A DNA stretch of 48,367 nucleotides from Desertibacillus haloalkaliphilus (GCF_019039105.1 NZ_JAHPIV010000010.1:1-48367); one strand, 5' to 3'. Shown: positions 26,791 to 36,126, numbered from the stretch's first letter. The notes: generated by a model from the sequence alone, not told the origin. A program made the numbers and translations.

Positions 26791-26828
26791 AAAACTAGGG
26801 AGGGGGTTACTACTTCCTAGTTTTTTTT
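26791..26828 (+). terminator. Intrinsic terminator of cotE
   Basis: AAAACTAGG (26791-26799) pairs with CCTAGTTTT (26816-26824), followed by a run of Ts to 26828. Confidence 0.9.
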
Positions 26829-27027
26829 GTTGTCGATAAGGGATTTGATAGAAGGATGATGGTACTGAACTGAGGTATAAGAAGTCGTTCAGAGTAGTGA
26901 AAAGGGATCCTCCAACGAGTCATCTAACATTGTTGAATTGATGGGTTGAGAGGGTGAAAGACTACTTGGGGAGTCGATTTATGGGTGTGGTGCCACCGAT
27001 CGTAAGGGTGATGAAAATGGGCGAACA

Positions 27028-27036
27028 TGCTATAAT
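27028..27036 (+). promoter_or_regulatory. Extended -10 promoter of mutS-mutL
   Basis: TGCTATAAT at 27028-27036 is a perfect extended -10. It predicts a start near 27043, about 28 nt before the mutS ATG at 27071. The rest of the 290-bp cotE-mutS gap shows nothing recognisable. Confidence 0.6.
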
Positions 27037-27070
27037 AGAATCGTATAATGATGAACGTTGGAGGAATACG

Positions 27071-29701
27071 ATGGCACAGCATACGCCGATGATACAGCAA
27101 TATTTACAGATTAAGGCACAGTATAAGGATGCCTTTTTATTTTTTCGATTAGGCGACTTTTATGAGTTGTTCTTTGAGGATGCAAAAAAGGCATCGCAGG
27201 AATTGGAAATTACATTAACTGGGCGCGGTACGGGTGATGATAAGATCCCGATGTGTGGGGTACCTCATCATTCGGCTGATGATTATATTTCTCAATTGAT
27301 TGAAAAAGGATATAAAATTGCGATTTGTGAGCAGGTTGAGGATCCAAGACAGGCAAAAGGTGTAGTAAAAAGGGAAGTTGTTCAGTTGATCACCCCTGGT
27401 ACGGTCATGGAAGGGAAAACGATCCATGAAAAAGAAAACAATTATCTCATAGCAATAACTGATTTTGAGGACGGCAGTTTTGGGTTAGCGCGTACGGATT
27501 TAACGACAGGAGAGAATCTAGTAACGTTGATTACTGGTGATTTTGATGAAGTACTCCAAGAGCTTGGAACAATCAAAGCGAAAGAATTGATTGTATCAAC
27601 TTCATTTGCTGAAGAATACACAAAGCGGGTAAACGACGTTCTGACGTTAACGTTGTCCTATGAAGACGAGGAAACGGTACTCCCATCGTTTGAACCATTA
27701 GTTAAACATCTTGAGCAAAAGAAGTTAATCTCAACCTTTGCGAGATTAACTCATTATTTGGCGCGCACTCAAAAGCGTACGCTTGATCACTTGCAGCCTG
27801 TCCAATATTATACAACAAATGATCATATGAAAATTGATCTTCATTCGATGAGAAACCTTGAATTAGTTGAGACTTTACGTGAAAAACGAAAAAAAGGGTC
27901 TTTGCTATGGTTGTTAGACGAAACGGTCACAGCCATGGGAGGACGAATGTTAAAGCGGTGGGTCGAGCGTCCACTCGTTTCTACACATACGATTACAAGC
28001 CGGTTAAGTATGGTTGAGTCTTTGCTAAATCATTTCTTTGAGCGGGAAGAACTTCGTGACCAATTAAAAGAGGTTTATGACTTAGAGCGATTAGCCGGAA
28101 AGGTTGCCTATGGGAATGTTAATGCCCGTGAATTACTTCAGCTCAAGAAGTCTCTCGAACAAGTACCGCTGATTATAGCTATGATCGAACAGTTAGGTAA
28201 CCCTCATGGGTTAGAGCTTGTACGGAATGTGGATCGTTGCGAAGGGTTGCTAGAATTATTAGAGACAAGCCTACGAGAAAACCCTCCGCTATCAATTAAA
28301 GAAGGTGGAATGATCAAGGAAGGTTTCCACCTTGAATTGGACAAATACCGTGATGCTAGTGTGAACGGGAAAACATGGATTGCTCAACTCGAGCAACGAG
28401 AGCGTGAAGAAACAGGTATTAAGACGCTGAAAATTGGGTACAACAAAGTTTTTGGCTACTACATTGAGGTGACGAAGGCAAACATTCAATACTTACCAGA
28501 AGGTCGGTATGAACGAAAACAAACGTTGTCCAACGCAGAGCGTTATATTACACCGGAACTCAAAGAAAAAGAAACGTTAATTCTAGAGGCGGAAGAAAAA
28601 ATTGAACAGCTAGAGTATGACTTGTTTTTAGAGATTCGTGAGCAGGTTAAGCAGTATATTTCACCGTTACAGCAACTAGCTAAATGTATGAGTGAAATCG
28701 ATGTTCTTCAAGGGTTTGCAACGGTAAGTGAGCAACAGCATTATGTGAAGCCGACGTTTTCAGAAAACCGTGAAGTGAACGTCATCGATGGACGCCATCC
28801 GGTTGTTGAGAAAATGATTGATCATGGTGATTACGTTGCCAACGATGTTCGCTTGAGTCGTGATCGAGAGATTTTGTTAATTACAGGACCGAATATGGCC
28901 GGGAAGAGTACGTACATGCGTCAACTCGCTTTAATTGCAACCATGGCACAAGTTGGCTGTTACGTACCTGCAACAGAAGCGACGTTACCAATTTTTGATC
29001 AAGTGTTTACAAGAATCGGAGCAGCGGACGATTTAGCAAGTGGGCAGAGTACGTTTATGGTAGAAATGTTAGAAACGAAGCATGCGCTTGCGAAAGCGAC
29101 ACAAGATAGTCTGATCTTACTAGATGAAATAGGGCGCGGTACATCGACATATGATGGTATGGCTTTGGCGCAGTCGATTATCGAGTACATTCATGATGAA
29201 GTTGGGGCCAAAACGTTATTCTCTACGCATTACCATGAGCTAACGGCATTAGAAGCCGAATTGTTACGTCTACAAAATGTTCATGTCTCTGCCGTTGAAG
29301 AAAATGGGAAGGTTGTCTTCTTGCACAAAGTCATTGATGGACAAGCTGACCGCAGCTATGGCATTTATGTTGCTGAACTGGCAGACTTGCCACATCAAGT
29401 GATTACACGTGCGCAAGAAATTCTATCCCACTTAGAAACGCAGAATTCGAATATAGAAACGGTACCGGCACGTGAACCAAAGGTGGTGCAGGAAAAGCCA
29501 GTAGCGATAGCAACTGAGGCTGAACAGCCAGTTCAATTGCCGTTATTTGAAACCGAACAACCTGAGGAACAAAAGGGCGAACAAGCGCTGACCCCCGTTG
29601 AACAATCAGTCATTAAAAAGATGAAAAAGTTAGATGTATTAAACATGTCCCCTATTGAAGCGATTCAACAATTAAATGAGCTACAAAAGAAATTACGATA
29701 A
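27071..29701 (+). CDS. mutS: DNA mismatch repair protein MutS
   Basis: Recognises mismatches and recruits MutL. The 876-residue protein has the N-terminal mismatch-wedge motif ([15 protein letters not shown]), connector, lever and clamp domains, and an ABC-type ATPase with Walker A GPNMAGKS at 606-613 and [13 protein letters not shown] Gln/Glu-rich linker (about 800-845) precedes the C-terminal tail. The start is ATG 27071 with GGAGG upstream; an in-frame extension of 39 codons to 26954 would contain the extended -10 promoter and is rejected. mutL follows after 31 bp. Confidence 0.97.
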   Translation: MAQHTPMIQQYLQIKAQYKDAFLFFRLGDFYELFFEDAKKASQELEITLTGRGTGDDKIPMCGVPHHSADDYISQLIEKGYKIAICEQVEDPRQAKGVVKREVVQLITPGTVMEGKTIHEKENNYLIAITDFEDGSFGLARTDLTTGENLVTLITGDFDEVLQELGTIKAKELIVSTSFAEEYTKRVNDVLTLTLSYEDEETVLPSFEPLVKHLEQKKLISTFARLTHYLARTQKRTLDHLQPVQYYTTNDHMKIDLHSMRNLELVETLREKRKKGSLLWLLDETVTAMGGRMLKRWVERPLVSTHTITSRLSMVESLLNHFFEREELRDQLKEVYDLERLAGKVAYGNVNARELLQLKKSLEQVPLIIAMIEQLGNPHGLELVRNVDRCEGLLELLETSLRENPPLSIKEGGMIKEGFHLELDKYRDASVNGKTWIAQLEQREREETGIKTLKIGYNKVFGYYIEVTKANIQYLPEGRYERKQTLSNAERYITPELKEKETLILEAEEKIEQLEYDLFLEIREQVKQYISPLQQLAKCMSEIDVLQGFATVSEQQHYVKPTFSENREVNVIDGRHPVVEKMIDHGDYVANDVRLSRDREILLITGPNMAGKSTYMRQLALIATMAQVGCYVPATEATLPIFDQVFTRIGAADDLASGQSTFMVEMLETKHALAKATQDSLILLDEIGRGTSTYDGMALAQSIIEYIHDEVGAKTLFSTHYHELTALEAELLRLQNVHVSAVEENGKVVFLHKVIDGQADRSYGIYVAELADLPHQVITRAQEILSHLETQNSNIETVPAREPKVVQEKPVAIATEAEQPVQLPLFETEQPEEQKGEQALTPVEQSVIKKMKKLDVLNMSPIEAIQQLNELQKKLR

Positions 29702-29732
29702 ACGAACGTTTGGAGAAGTGAGGTGATAAAAC

Positions 29733-31619
29733 ATGGGTAAGATCGTACAATTAGACGAACATTTATCGAATAAAATTGCAGCTGGAGAGGTTGTTGAACG
29801 ACCAGCATCGATTGTAAAAGAGCTTGTTGAAAATGCAATTGATGCAAATAGTACTAGGGTTACAATTGAGGTAGAAGAAGGTGGACTCTCGAAAATTCGT
29901 GTGTTAGATAATGGTGATGGAATTGAGAACGGTGATTGCCATACCGCTTTTTTTCGTCATGCTACGAGTAAAATAAAAACCGATCACGATCTTTTTCGGA
30001 TCGTGACACTAGGATTTCGTGGCGAAGCATTACCGAGTATTGCCTCGGTCTCTCATCTCGAAATGAAAACAAGTATTGGTGAAGGCCCAGGGACTCACCT
30101 CATCCTTGAAGGCGGTAAGGTTGTTGAGGAGAAATCAACGAGTAGCCGTAAGGGGACTGAGATTACGGTGACGAATCTTTTTTATAATACGCCAGCTCGA
30201 TTAAAGTATATGAAAACCATTCATACTGAGCTAGGAAACATTACTGATATTGTTAACCGTTTAGCGATGGCGCATCCTGAGCTGTCATTTCATCTCACTC
30301 ATAATGGGAAGGATATTTTGCGTACAAACGGGAATGGTGAATTATTACAAGTGATTGCCGCCATTTATGGACGTTCCGTCGCGAAGCAAATGCTTCCTGT
30401 TTCTTTTGAGTCGCTTGACTTTACGGTTAAAGGTTATATTGCAAAACCGGAAGTAACGAGAGCATCAAGACAATATATGTCAACATTTATGAATGGCCGC
30501 TTCGTGAAAAATTACCCACTGTCACGAGCCATTCATGAAGGTTATCACACATTATTACCGATTGGCCGTCATCCGATTGTTGTTTTAACAATTCAGATGG
30601 ATCCGTTATTAATTGATGTGAACGTCCATCCTTCTAAATTAGAAGTTCGGTTAAGTAAAGAGCAGGAATTAATGGAACTTGTTTCATCAGGTATTAAGGA
30701 CACGTTTCAAACGGTTCAATTGATACCTGAGGTTAAGCGGTCAGCACCTCAGCGTGTTCAATCAGAGCAAGTAAAATTAGATCTCTCAACCTTTGAGCAA
30801 GATCACCGTGAAAAGCGTGAACCTGAAACTGTACGTGAAGTTGCGTCTACATTTCCTAAAGAAGAGGTACGACCAAACCTCAATGAGCCTATCACCGAGG
30901 AACCAGTCAAAACAGCCCAGGCCATTGTAGAAGTTGAGGATGAGGGGGATGACGAAGAAGTCTTTACACCTGAGGAGTCTATTGCTGTTTCAGAGCCTAC
31001 TTTCAATGAACAGATAACCTCAGTAGAGGCGGAAAACCGTGTTCCTGTCCTATACCCAATTGGTCAGATGCACGGGACATATATATTAGCTCAAAATGAT
31101 GAAGGTCTTTACATTGTCGATCAGCATGCCGCTCAGGAGAGAATTAAATACGAATACTTTCGTGAAAAAGTTGCTGAACCGACACCAGAAGCCCAAGAAT
31201 TGCTCGTTCCGATGACATTAGAATACACACAAGCTGAAACAGTGATTATTGAAGAGCATTTACAAAAACTTGCACAAGTAGGGGTGTTTCTCGAATCTTT
31301 TGGTTCACAAGCATACATTGTACGCTCGCATCCCACTTGGTTTCCAAAAGGTCTAGAAGCAGAGACATTAAAGGAAATCATTGACCAAGTCATCGAACGA
31401 AAGAAAATAGACATTAAAAAGCTTCGCGAAGAGGCTGCAATCTTAATGTCATGTAAGGCTGCGATTAAAGCAAATCGTCATTTGCGTCATGATGAAATAT
31501 TTACGTTATTAGAATCTTTAAGAAAAAGCAGTGATCCGTTTACGTGCCCGCATGGACGGCCAATTATTGTGCATCTAACAACATATGAAATGGAAAAAAT
31601 GTTTAAACGGATTATGTAG
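29733..31619 (+). CDS. mutL: DNA mismatch repair protein MutL (endonuclease type)
   Basis: Partner of MutS; nicks the new strand. The 628-residue protein has a GHKL ATPase N-terminus ([26 protein letters not shown]) and a C-terminal domain carrying the metal-dependent endonuclease motif [12 protein letters not shown] at 463-474, [12 protein letters not shown] and CPHGRP. A variable acidic linker spans about 345-425. ATG 29733 follows GAGGTGA. This organism, like other Bacillaceae, therefore uses the MutH-independent mismatch repair pathway. Confidence 0.97.
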   Translation: MGKIVQLDEHLSNKIAAGEVVERPASIVKELVENAIDANSTRVTIEVEEGGLSKIRVLDNGDGIENGDCHTAFFRHATSKIKTDHDLFRIVTLGFRGEALPSIASVSHLEMKTSIGEGPGTHLILEGGKVVEEKSTSSRKGTEITVTNLFYNTPARLKYMKTIHTELGNITDIVNRLAMAHPELSFHLTHNGKDILRTNGNGELLQVIAAIYGRSVAKQMLPVSFESLDFTVKGYIAKPEVTRASRQYMSTFMNGRFVKNYPLSRAIHEGYHTLLPIGRHPIVVLTIQMDPLLIDVNVHPSKLEVRLSKEQELMELVSSGIKDTFQTVQLIPEVKRSAPQRVQSEQVKLDLSTFEQDHREKREPETVREVASTFPKEEVRPNLNEPITEEPVKTAQAIVEVEDEGDDEEVFTPEESIAVSEPTFNEQITSVEAENRVPVLYPIGQMHGTYILAQNDEGLYIVDQHAAQERIKYEYFREKVAEPTPEAQELLVPMTLEYTQAETVIIEEHLQKLAQVGVFLESFGSQAYIVRSHPTWFPKGLEAETLKEIIDQVIERKKIDIKKLREEAAILMSCKAAIKANRHLRHDEIFTLLESLRKSSDPFTCPHGRPIIVHLTTYEMEKMFKRIM

Positions 31620-31625
31620 ATCAAT

Positions 31626-31663
31626 GCGAGGCTCTTGTTGATGAAACAGGGTCTCGCTTTTTT
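31626..31663 (+). terminator. Intrinsic terminator of mutSL
   Basis: GCGAG (31626-31630) pairs with CTCGC (31653-31657), with a partly paired inner stem, followed by six Ts. Confidence 0.85.
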
Positions 31664-31685
31664 CTATTAGAAAAGAGCGAGACAG

Positions 31686-31722
31686 ACCTATATAAAGGTT
31701 CAAATTGCACCTTTATATAGGT
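31686..31722. repeat. 14-bp perfect inverted repeat built of two small palindromes
   Basis: ACCTATATAAAGGT (31686-31699) and ACCTTTATATAGGT (31709-31722) are exact reverse complements around a 9-nt loop. Each arm is itself a partial palindrome (ACCT...AGGT). It lies 165 bp before the small membrane protein gene and 40 bp after the mutL terminator, with no T-run. Confidence 0.6.
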
Positions 31723-31887
31723 GCTTTGAATGAGCGAAAAGAAGGGCTGGACCGGCTAAGATAAGATTGTTCAACTATTGTTAACAAATCTTTCTATTGT
31801 TTGTAACATTCTTACATCTTTTGTTGGAGATTCTCTGGTAAAATAAGGGTGAGAAAGAGATAACTTTATTTATAGGGGGAATGATTG

Positions 31888-31995
31888 ATGACGACTGTAG
31901 GGGGAATTATCGTAGCATTAAGTTTTACATTTATCATTATCTTCGGAGCGCTTGGGATGGCAGTAGGGCTCTATAAATATTCAAATAGTCAGTAA
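31888..31995 (+). CDS. Small single-pass membrane protein, 35 residues, unknown
   Basis: An open frame of 35 codons with a well-placed AGGGGGA site (31874-31880, 7 nt spacing). The product begins MTTVGGIIVALSF, has one hydrophobic helix (about residues 5-28, with GxxxG-like glycines at 20, 23 and 27) and a short tail, YKYSNSQ. A TGGTAAAAT extended -10 lies near 31839-31847 and a hairpin terminator follows the stop, so it is a compact complete transcription unit. I do not recognise the family. Small membrane proteins of this size often act as subunits or regulators of larger membrane complexes, which is inference only. It faces a second small membrane protein gene on the other strand. Confidence 0.7.
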   Translation: MTTVGGIIVALSFTFIIIFGALGMAVGLYKYSNSQ

Positions 31996-32013
31996 CATTG
32001 GCTTATGTTGAGA

Positions 32014-32051
32014 ACCAACTCATCCTATAACTGGGGTGTTGGTCTTTCTTT
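32014..32051 (+). terminator. Terminator after the 35-residue membrane protein gene
   Basis: ACCAAC (32014-32019) pairs with GTTGGT (32038-32043), followed by CTTTCTTT. Confidence 0.65.
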
Positions 32052-32115
32052 AACTAGTTATCACCATAAATATAATTGAAACATTAGTTATGTTATTTAA
32101 TGGATAAAAGAAGAC

Positions 32116-32139
32116 GAATTAATCCAATTTGATTAATTC
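32116..32139 (-). terminator. Terminator of the minus-strand membrane protein gene
   Basis: GAATTAATC and GATTAATTC are perfect 9-bp arms with a 6-nt loop. Read on the minus strand the hairpin is followed by GTCTTCTTTTA, and it lies 20 bp beyond the stop codon. Confidence 0.6.
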
Positions 32140-32158
32140 ATCTATCGTAGCCAAAGTA

Positions 32159-32386
32159 TTATTCCTGCTCGTCTTCATCGTACCCATGTATAATTTGTTC
32201 TCTTTCTTCGACAGGTACATATGAATGTGGTGCTGCCAACAATAAGCCGATAAAGCATAATACGACGCCGATGGCCATGCCTGTAAACGGGAAGGTTAGT
32301 TTTTTCTTTTTTATTAGCGAGAAGAGCAGAAAAAATGCGTTTACGATGAAAATGATAACCCCAATGATAAAAACTTCTAAGTCCAT
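32159..32386 (-). CDS. Small two-helix membrane protein, 75 residues, unknown
   Basis: The product starts MDLEVFIIGVIIFIVNAFFLL, giving one transmembrane helix (about 4-24), a basic loop KKKK, a second helix (about 34-51) and an acidic tail (EEREQIIHGYDEDEQE). The loop suggests both ends face outward. ATG at 32386 is preceded on the minus strand by AGGGGGA, the same type of site as the convergent 35-residue gene, and the sequence before both genes is similar (CTTTATT...TAGGGGGAA). It has its own terminator. I do not recognise the family and cannot assign a function. Confidence 0.72.
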   Translation of the reverse strand: MDLEVFIIGVIIFIVNAFFLLFSLIKKKKLTFPFTGMAIGVVLCFIGLLLAAPHSYVPVEEREQIIHGYDEDEQE

Positions 32387-32521
32387 ATGTTTCCCCCTAT
32401 TTATAATAAAGCGTTATTTTATGTTCAGTTACATTTATTTTATCATTATTTTCTGAGGTAAAACATATTCAAGTCTATGAAAATAGCGGGAACTTTTGAG
32501 AGGTTTGTGACAGTTTTATTT

Positions 32522-32733
32522 AAACAAGGCTCTGTTATCGTTGAATGTTGATATTGGGCTCATTTTATGGGAGGTATGAATGAAATCCTATGAGAAAATA
32601 AAATTTTCTCCATGATTTCATTCATACCTTCCAACCTTTCAGTACCTGAAAGGCGTGCGAAACTAAGGTTTCGCACGAAATGAGCCCAATATCAACGAGC
32701 GTCAATACTAAACTTTAACACAGCCTTAAACAA
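32522..32733. mobile_element. MITE-like nested inverted-repeat element with four-way-junction fold
   Basis: The outer arms at 32526-32537 and 32716-32727 match with one mismatch. Inside, a perfect 19-bp stem pairs 32547-32565 with 32678-32696. It encloses three hairpins with almost no unpaired bases between them: A, a 19-bp stem (32569-32587 with 32614-32632) extended by GAGAAAAT/ATTTTCTC; B, CCTTTCAG/CTGAAAGG (32635-32653); C, CGTGCGAAAC/GTTTCGCACG (32654-32677). The direct repeat AAACAA flanks it at 32522-32527 and 32728-32733, as a target duplication would. There is no coding capacity. It looks like a non-autonomous mobile element or a structured RNA; copies elsewhere would decide. Confidence 0.65.
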
Positions 32734-32892
32734 AGAAAGTGATTATAAAGTATTGAAAAAGTGGAAATGAATGGATGGAGTAGGCCTCTGATTGAAGCCA
32801 GTCTCATTTGCACTACACCGTAAAAGAGCATATAATCAAAGCGTGATAGCTACACGTGCGTTAGCTATCGGTGCAGAAGTGGGTGATTGCAA

Positions 32893-33741
32893 ATGATTGT
32901 TACAACGCCGTCGCGAACAACTCAGCGTTTGGATAAAAAAGCACAGCGTATGGCTAGTGAATTGAATATCCCTTTTTATCCTCGTGATGATCAATCGATT
33001 GCGGTAATGCAAACCATCTATCATCAAGACGTTCTCGTTGTTGGTGAAGCAAAAATGATGATTTACCGTTTTGGTTCAGATGAGCCTATCTTTTTCCATC
33101 CGAATTCAGCGATGTTTCGTGTAAGGAGGTTTGTAAGAGGTGAAACTGATCCGTTACTGTTAACTTCCCAGCTAAAGGAAGGGATGTCGTTTTTGGATTG
33201 CACGTTAGGATTGGGAGCTGATGCGATCCTCGCAAGTGTTGCGGTTGGTCCTCGTGGCAGGGTTGTTGGTATTGAGGCAAACTCTTACGTTGGTTTTCTT
33301 GTCTCAGAGGGCCTAAAGCGTTGGGAAAGTGGACAAAAGGAAATGGATAAAGCAATGAAAGCAATCGAAATTGTGCAAGATGATCATCGGCATTACTTAC
33401 ATACGTTACCTGATGATAGCTTTGATATTGTCTACTTTGATCCGATGTTTGAAGAAACGGTTGATGTCTCGAATGGCATTAAACCATTGAAAGTATTTGC
33501 CTCGTATTCGCCATTGACTGATAATGTCATAGCTGAGGCAACTCGAGTTGCGCGTCATCGTATTGTCCTTAAGGATCATTGGAAAAGTAAAAGGTTTGAA
33601 GAGCTTGGCTTTACAGTGATTAAGCGTCCATCAGCTACGTTCCATTATGGATTCATTGATATTGAAAAAAAGGGAGAGAAACATGAAAGAAAAGTTAGTC
33701 GTGATCGTTGGGCCGACAGCGGTCGGCAAAACGAAAACTAG
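32893..33741 (+). CDS. Class I SAM-dependent methyltransferase (RsmJ-like)
   Basis: A 282-residue predicted methyltransferase. Motif I is FLDCTLGLGADAILAS (100-115), followed by GRVVGIEAN, and the post-motif DIVYFDPMF (178-186) resembles the DPMF signature of RsmJ-type 16S rRNA methyltransferases (PF04445-like). The natural substrate is not known; a nucleic acid base is inferred. The start is ATG 32893, about 7 nt after a weak GTGGGTG; TTG 32887 is too close to that site. Its 3' end overlaps the miaA coding region by 59 bp in another frame, so the last 20 residues are constrained by miaA and may not be conserved. Confidence 0.85.
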   Translation: MIVTTPSRTTQRLDKKAQRMASELNIPFYPRDDQSIAVMQTIYHQDVLVVGEAKMMIYRFGSDEPIFFHPNSAMFRVRRFVRGETDPLLLTSQLKEGMSFLDCTLGLGADAILASVAVGPRGRVVGIEANSYVGFLVSEGLKRWESGQKEMDKAMKAIEIVQDDHRHYLHTLPDDSFDIVYFDPMFEETVDVSNGIKPLKVFASYSPLTDNVIAEATRVARHRIVLKDHWKSKRFEELGFTVIKRPSATFHYGFIDIEKKGEKHERKVSRDRWADSGRQNEN

Positions 33742-34612
33742 TATAGAGCTTGCGAAAGCGTTGCATGGAGAGGTCATTAGTGGTGATTCCATGCAAGTAT
33801 ACCGTGGTATGGATATCGGAACGGCAAAGATTAAACGAGAGGAAATGGAAGGCGTACCTCATCATTTAATAGATATTTGTGACCCAATTGAATCATTTTC
33901 CGTTGCATCTTTTCAAAGTCGTGTAAAGCCGCTCATTACATCGATTAATGAACGAGGTCATATTCCTTTTATTGTCGGTGGGACAGGTCTATACATAAAG
34001 GCAGTTACACATGATTATCAGTTTGCGAAAGCGCCTTCAGATCCTCGTTATCGAGAAGAATTAGAGGCTTTTGTTGAGGTGCATGGTGTTGAGGAATTAC
34101 ATAAGCAGTTAAAAGAGGTGGACCCACTAAGTTACGAAACGATTCATCCAAATAATTACCGACGAGTCATTCGAGCACTTGAGGTCTATCATCTCACAAA
34201 GCGGACCATTGGTGACTTTCAAGAAAAACAGCCTGATGAATCACCTTACGATTTAGTGATGATCGGCTTAACAATGGATCGTAAGGTATTATATGAGCGA
34301 ATAAACTTGCGTGTTGACTTGATGATTAAACAAGGTTTGATCGAGGAAGCAGAGCGCTTATATGCCCAAGGTGTTCGTGATTGTCAATCCGTACAAGCGA
34401 TTGGCTACAAAGAAATATATGAATACATAGAAGGAAAGGTTAGCAAACAAGAAGCGATTGAATTGTTAAAGCGTAATTCAAGGCGGTATGCGAAACGGCA
34501 GCTTACTTGGTTTCGAAATAAGGCCGACGTTACCTGGTTTGATCTGACCGATGGGGACACTTACGAAAAGATTGCAGAAATTAAAAATTTTGTAGAAGGA
34601 AAGCTGTTTTAA
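33683..34612 (+). CDS. miaA: tRNA dimethylallyltransferase MiaA
   Basis: Transfers a dimethylallyl group to A37 of tRNAs that read UNN codons, the step before MiaB (23752-25263). The 309-residue protein has the P-loop GPTAVGKT at 10-17, DSMQVYRGMDIGTAK, the FIVGGTGLYIKA segment and the RRYAKRQLTWFRN tail. The start is ATG 33683 with AGGGAGAG upstream, inside the end of the methyltransferase gene (59-bp overlap). hfq follows 44 bp downstream, the conserved miaA-hfq pairing of bacteria. Confidence 0.97.
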   Translation: MKEKLVVIVGPTAVGKTKTSIELAKALHGEVISGDSMQVYRGMDIGTAKIKREEMEGVPHHLIDICDPIESFSVASFQSRVKPLITSINERGHIPFIVGGTGLYIKAVTHDYQFAKAPSDPRYREELEAFVEVHGVEELHKQLKEVDPLSYETIHPNNYRRVIRALEVYHLTKRTIGDFQEKQPDESPYDLVMIGLTMDRKVLYERINLRVDLMIKQGLIEEAERLYAQGVRDCQSVQAIGYKEIYEYIEGKVSKQEAIELLKRNSRRYAKRQLTWFRNKADVTWFDLTDGDTYEKIAEIKNFVEGKLF

Positions 34613-34656
34613 AACGCGAACTATAAAAATAGTGCGAAAATAGGGGGACTGTTAAC

Positions 34657-34887
34657 ATGAAACAATCAGTAAATATTCAAGACCAATTTTTAAATCAACT
34701 TCGTAAAGAAAATATTCCGGTAACTGTATTTTTATTAAATGGGTTCCAGCTGCGTGGTTTTGTGAAAGCGTTCGATAATTTTACAATTATTTTAGATACG
34801 GAAGGGAAGCAACAATTGGTTTATAAACATGCCATTTCAACATTCGCACCGCAACGTAATGTTCAAGTGAACCTAGATTCGGAGTAA
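34657..34887 (+). CDS. hfq: RNA chaperone Hfq
   Basis: A 76-residue Sm-like protein that forms hexamers binding small RNAs and U-rich ends. Sm1 is seen in [23 protein letters not shown] and Sm2 in the diagnostic YKHAIST. ATG 34657 follows AGGGGGA. The gene sits after miaA and ends in a strong hairpin terminator. Confidence 0.98.
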   Translation: MKQSVNIQDQFLNQLRKENIPVTVFLLNGFQLRGFVKAFDNFTIILDTEGKQQLVYKHAISTFAPQRNVQVNLDSE

Positions 34888-34928
34888 AATTAACGACGAC
34901 AGTGGCGCCTTCACACACTGTTTAAAGG

Positions 34929-34966
34929 CTGTCCCAAAGGGTGAACCACCTTTTGGGACAGTTTTT
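34929..34966. terminator. Strong bidirectional terminator between hfq and the recombinase-like gene
   Basis: A 15-bp stem (34929-34943 with 34947-34961, one G-T pair) has a 3-nt loop and five Ts on the plus strand. It overlaps the end of the convergent minus-strand gene. Its CTGTCCC/GGGACAG base recalls the hairpins flanking tkt. Confidence 0.9.
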
Positions 34967-35957
34967 ACTTTTTGGAAAGGTGTTGTTCTTTATCGATATA
35001 GTCAAAATATCGTTGTAGTGCAATAGGTGTTTTGAGTCCGAGTTGTTTTAATACAAATTCTGGGTCGACGTTTGCCTTTAGTGTCTCTAACGCATAAGTA
35101 TGACGAAAGTGCTGTGCAGAAATTCCTTTTCGCAAACCAGCACGTTTAATCTCTTCACGAATCATTTTTTGAATTGCGATCTCCGTTAACGCCTTTGGCT
35201 GGTCAACTTCATACATCCATCGGTATGTATTTCGTTGGAAATCGAAGGCGACAAAGAATGGATCGTGACTGTGATAACGTGGCCTTACAGGCTCAGGGAT
35301 CGTTACATAATAGGAATACAATAATTTTTTGTGACCTGCGGCAATTGCGATCATTCTTGATACACCTGTTGTCGATTCAATATAAAGTTCATTTCGTTCG
35401 AAGTAAATATCTTTCATTTTTAAATTTGCAGTCTCTTTTAAGGTTAACCCATAGTATAGAAAAAGATAGATGATGCTTTTATTTCGTGCGGTCAAATAGG
35501 TTCTCGCTTTTTGTTGATTTTCGCTTAACCCGTCGTCACTATCCATAATGCGAAGGAGTCGCTTTTGTTCAAGTTCCGAGATAAAGTCCTCACTCTTCAT
35601 TTCTGTACCATTTAGTCCTGGTGTTATCACACATTCGACGGGATTGACCTTGCAAGAGCCCAAACGTTGATGATAACGATACAGTTGTTTTAGGACAGTT
35701 ATGATACGTTTCATCGTACGACTTTTATAATGGCGCTTATACTGCAAAATCGCCAAAAACTGCTCAATTTCAACGGTTGTTAACGATTGCCACGTTATAA
35801 AATCTGTCGTATTCTTTTCAGCGTATAACCAACGAAAAAAATCTTGTAAATCATATGTGTAACGTTTTATGGTAGAAGGTTGCCTGCCTTTTTGTTGTAA
35901 GGATTCTAAGTATTCAAGAGCGAACTGGGGCAGTGTGTTTTCAAAAAGATCATCCAT
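34965..35957 (-). CDS. Tyrosine recombinase-family protein with degenerate active site
   Basis: A 330-residue protein with phage integrase architecture: an N-terminal SAM-like core-binding domain (residues 10-100, STIKRYTYDLQDFFRWLY) and a C-terminal catalytic-type domain (about 125-320). The fold markers are present but the catalytic set is not: the first Arg is Thr172 (YYGLTLKET), the HxxR box reads QHFRHT (Gln282 in place of His, Arg285 kept), the His/Trp before the nucleophile is Leu308 (LGLKT), and the nucleophile Tyr317 is kept. It is therefore unlikely to be a normal XerC/D-type recombinase; a DNA-binding or structural role is possible. The ATG is preceded by AGGAGGTG. It is convergent with hfq and divergent from spoVK. 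Confidence 0.8.
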   Translation of the reverse strand: MDDLFENTLPQFALEYLESLQQKGRQPSTIKRYTYDLQDFFRWLYAEKNTTDFITWQSLTTVEIEQFLAILQYKRHYKSRTMKRIITVLKQLYRYHQRLGSCKVNPVECVITPGLNGTEMKSEDFISELEQKRLLRIMDSDDGLSENQQKARTYLTARNKSIIYLFLYYGLTLKETANLKMKDIYFERNELYIESTTGVSRMIAIAAGHKKLLYSYYVTIPEPVRPRYHSHDPFFVAFDFQRNTYRWMYEVDQPKALTEIAIQKMIREEIKRAGLRKGISAQHFRHTYALETLKANVDPEFVLKQLGLKTPIALQRYFDYIDKEQHLSKK

Positions 35958-36126
35958 CGTCGCACCTCCTGTGTTTACGTTTGAAAGGTAAAACTTTTAT
36001 GCTTTAGTGATGTCTAAGTGACTTGATTTAATCGCTATAAACGCCATCCATTGAAAGCATTTTACTCAGCACCTATACGAAAAGGATTATTACCTTTAAG
36101 TATAGCAAATCTATATAGGCATTTGT

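Noticed and set aside
26954-27070. 39-codon N-terminal extension of mutS
   Set aside because: The extended -10 promoter lies inside it, it does not resemble MutS, and ATG 27071 has its own SD and the family's normal N-terminus.
32271-32456. Plus-strand frame of 61 codons
   Set aside because: It is antisense to the better supported minus-strand membrane protein gene and lacks an SD.
32527-32727. Riboswitch or T-box interpretation of the 32.5 kb element
   Set aside because: No terminator/antiterminator choice or T-box sequence, and the downstream gene starts 160 bp further with no link to a ligand pathway.
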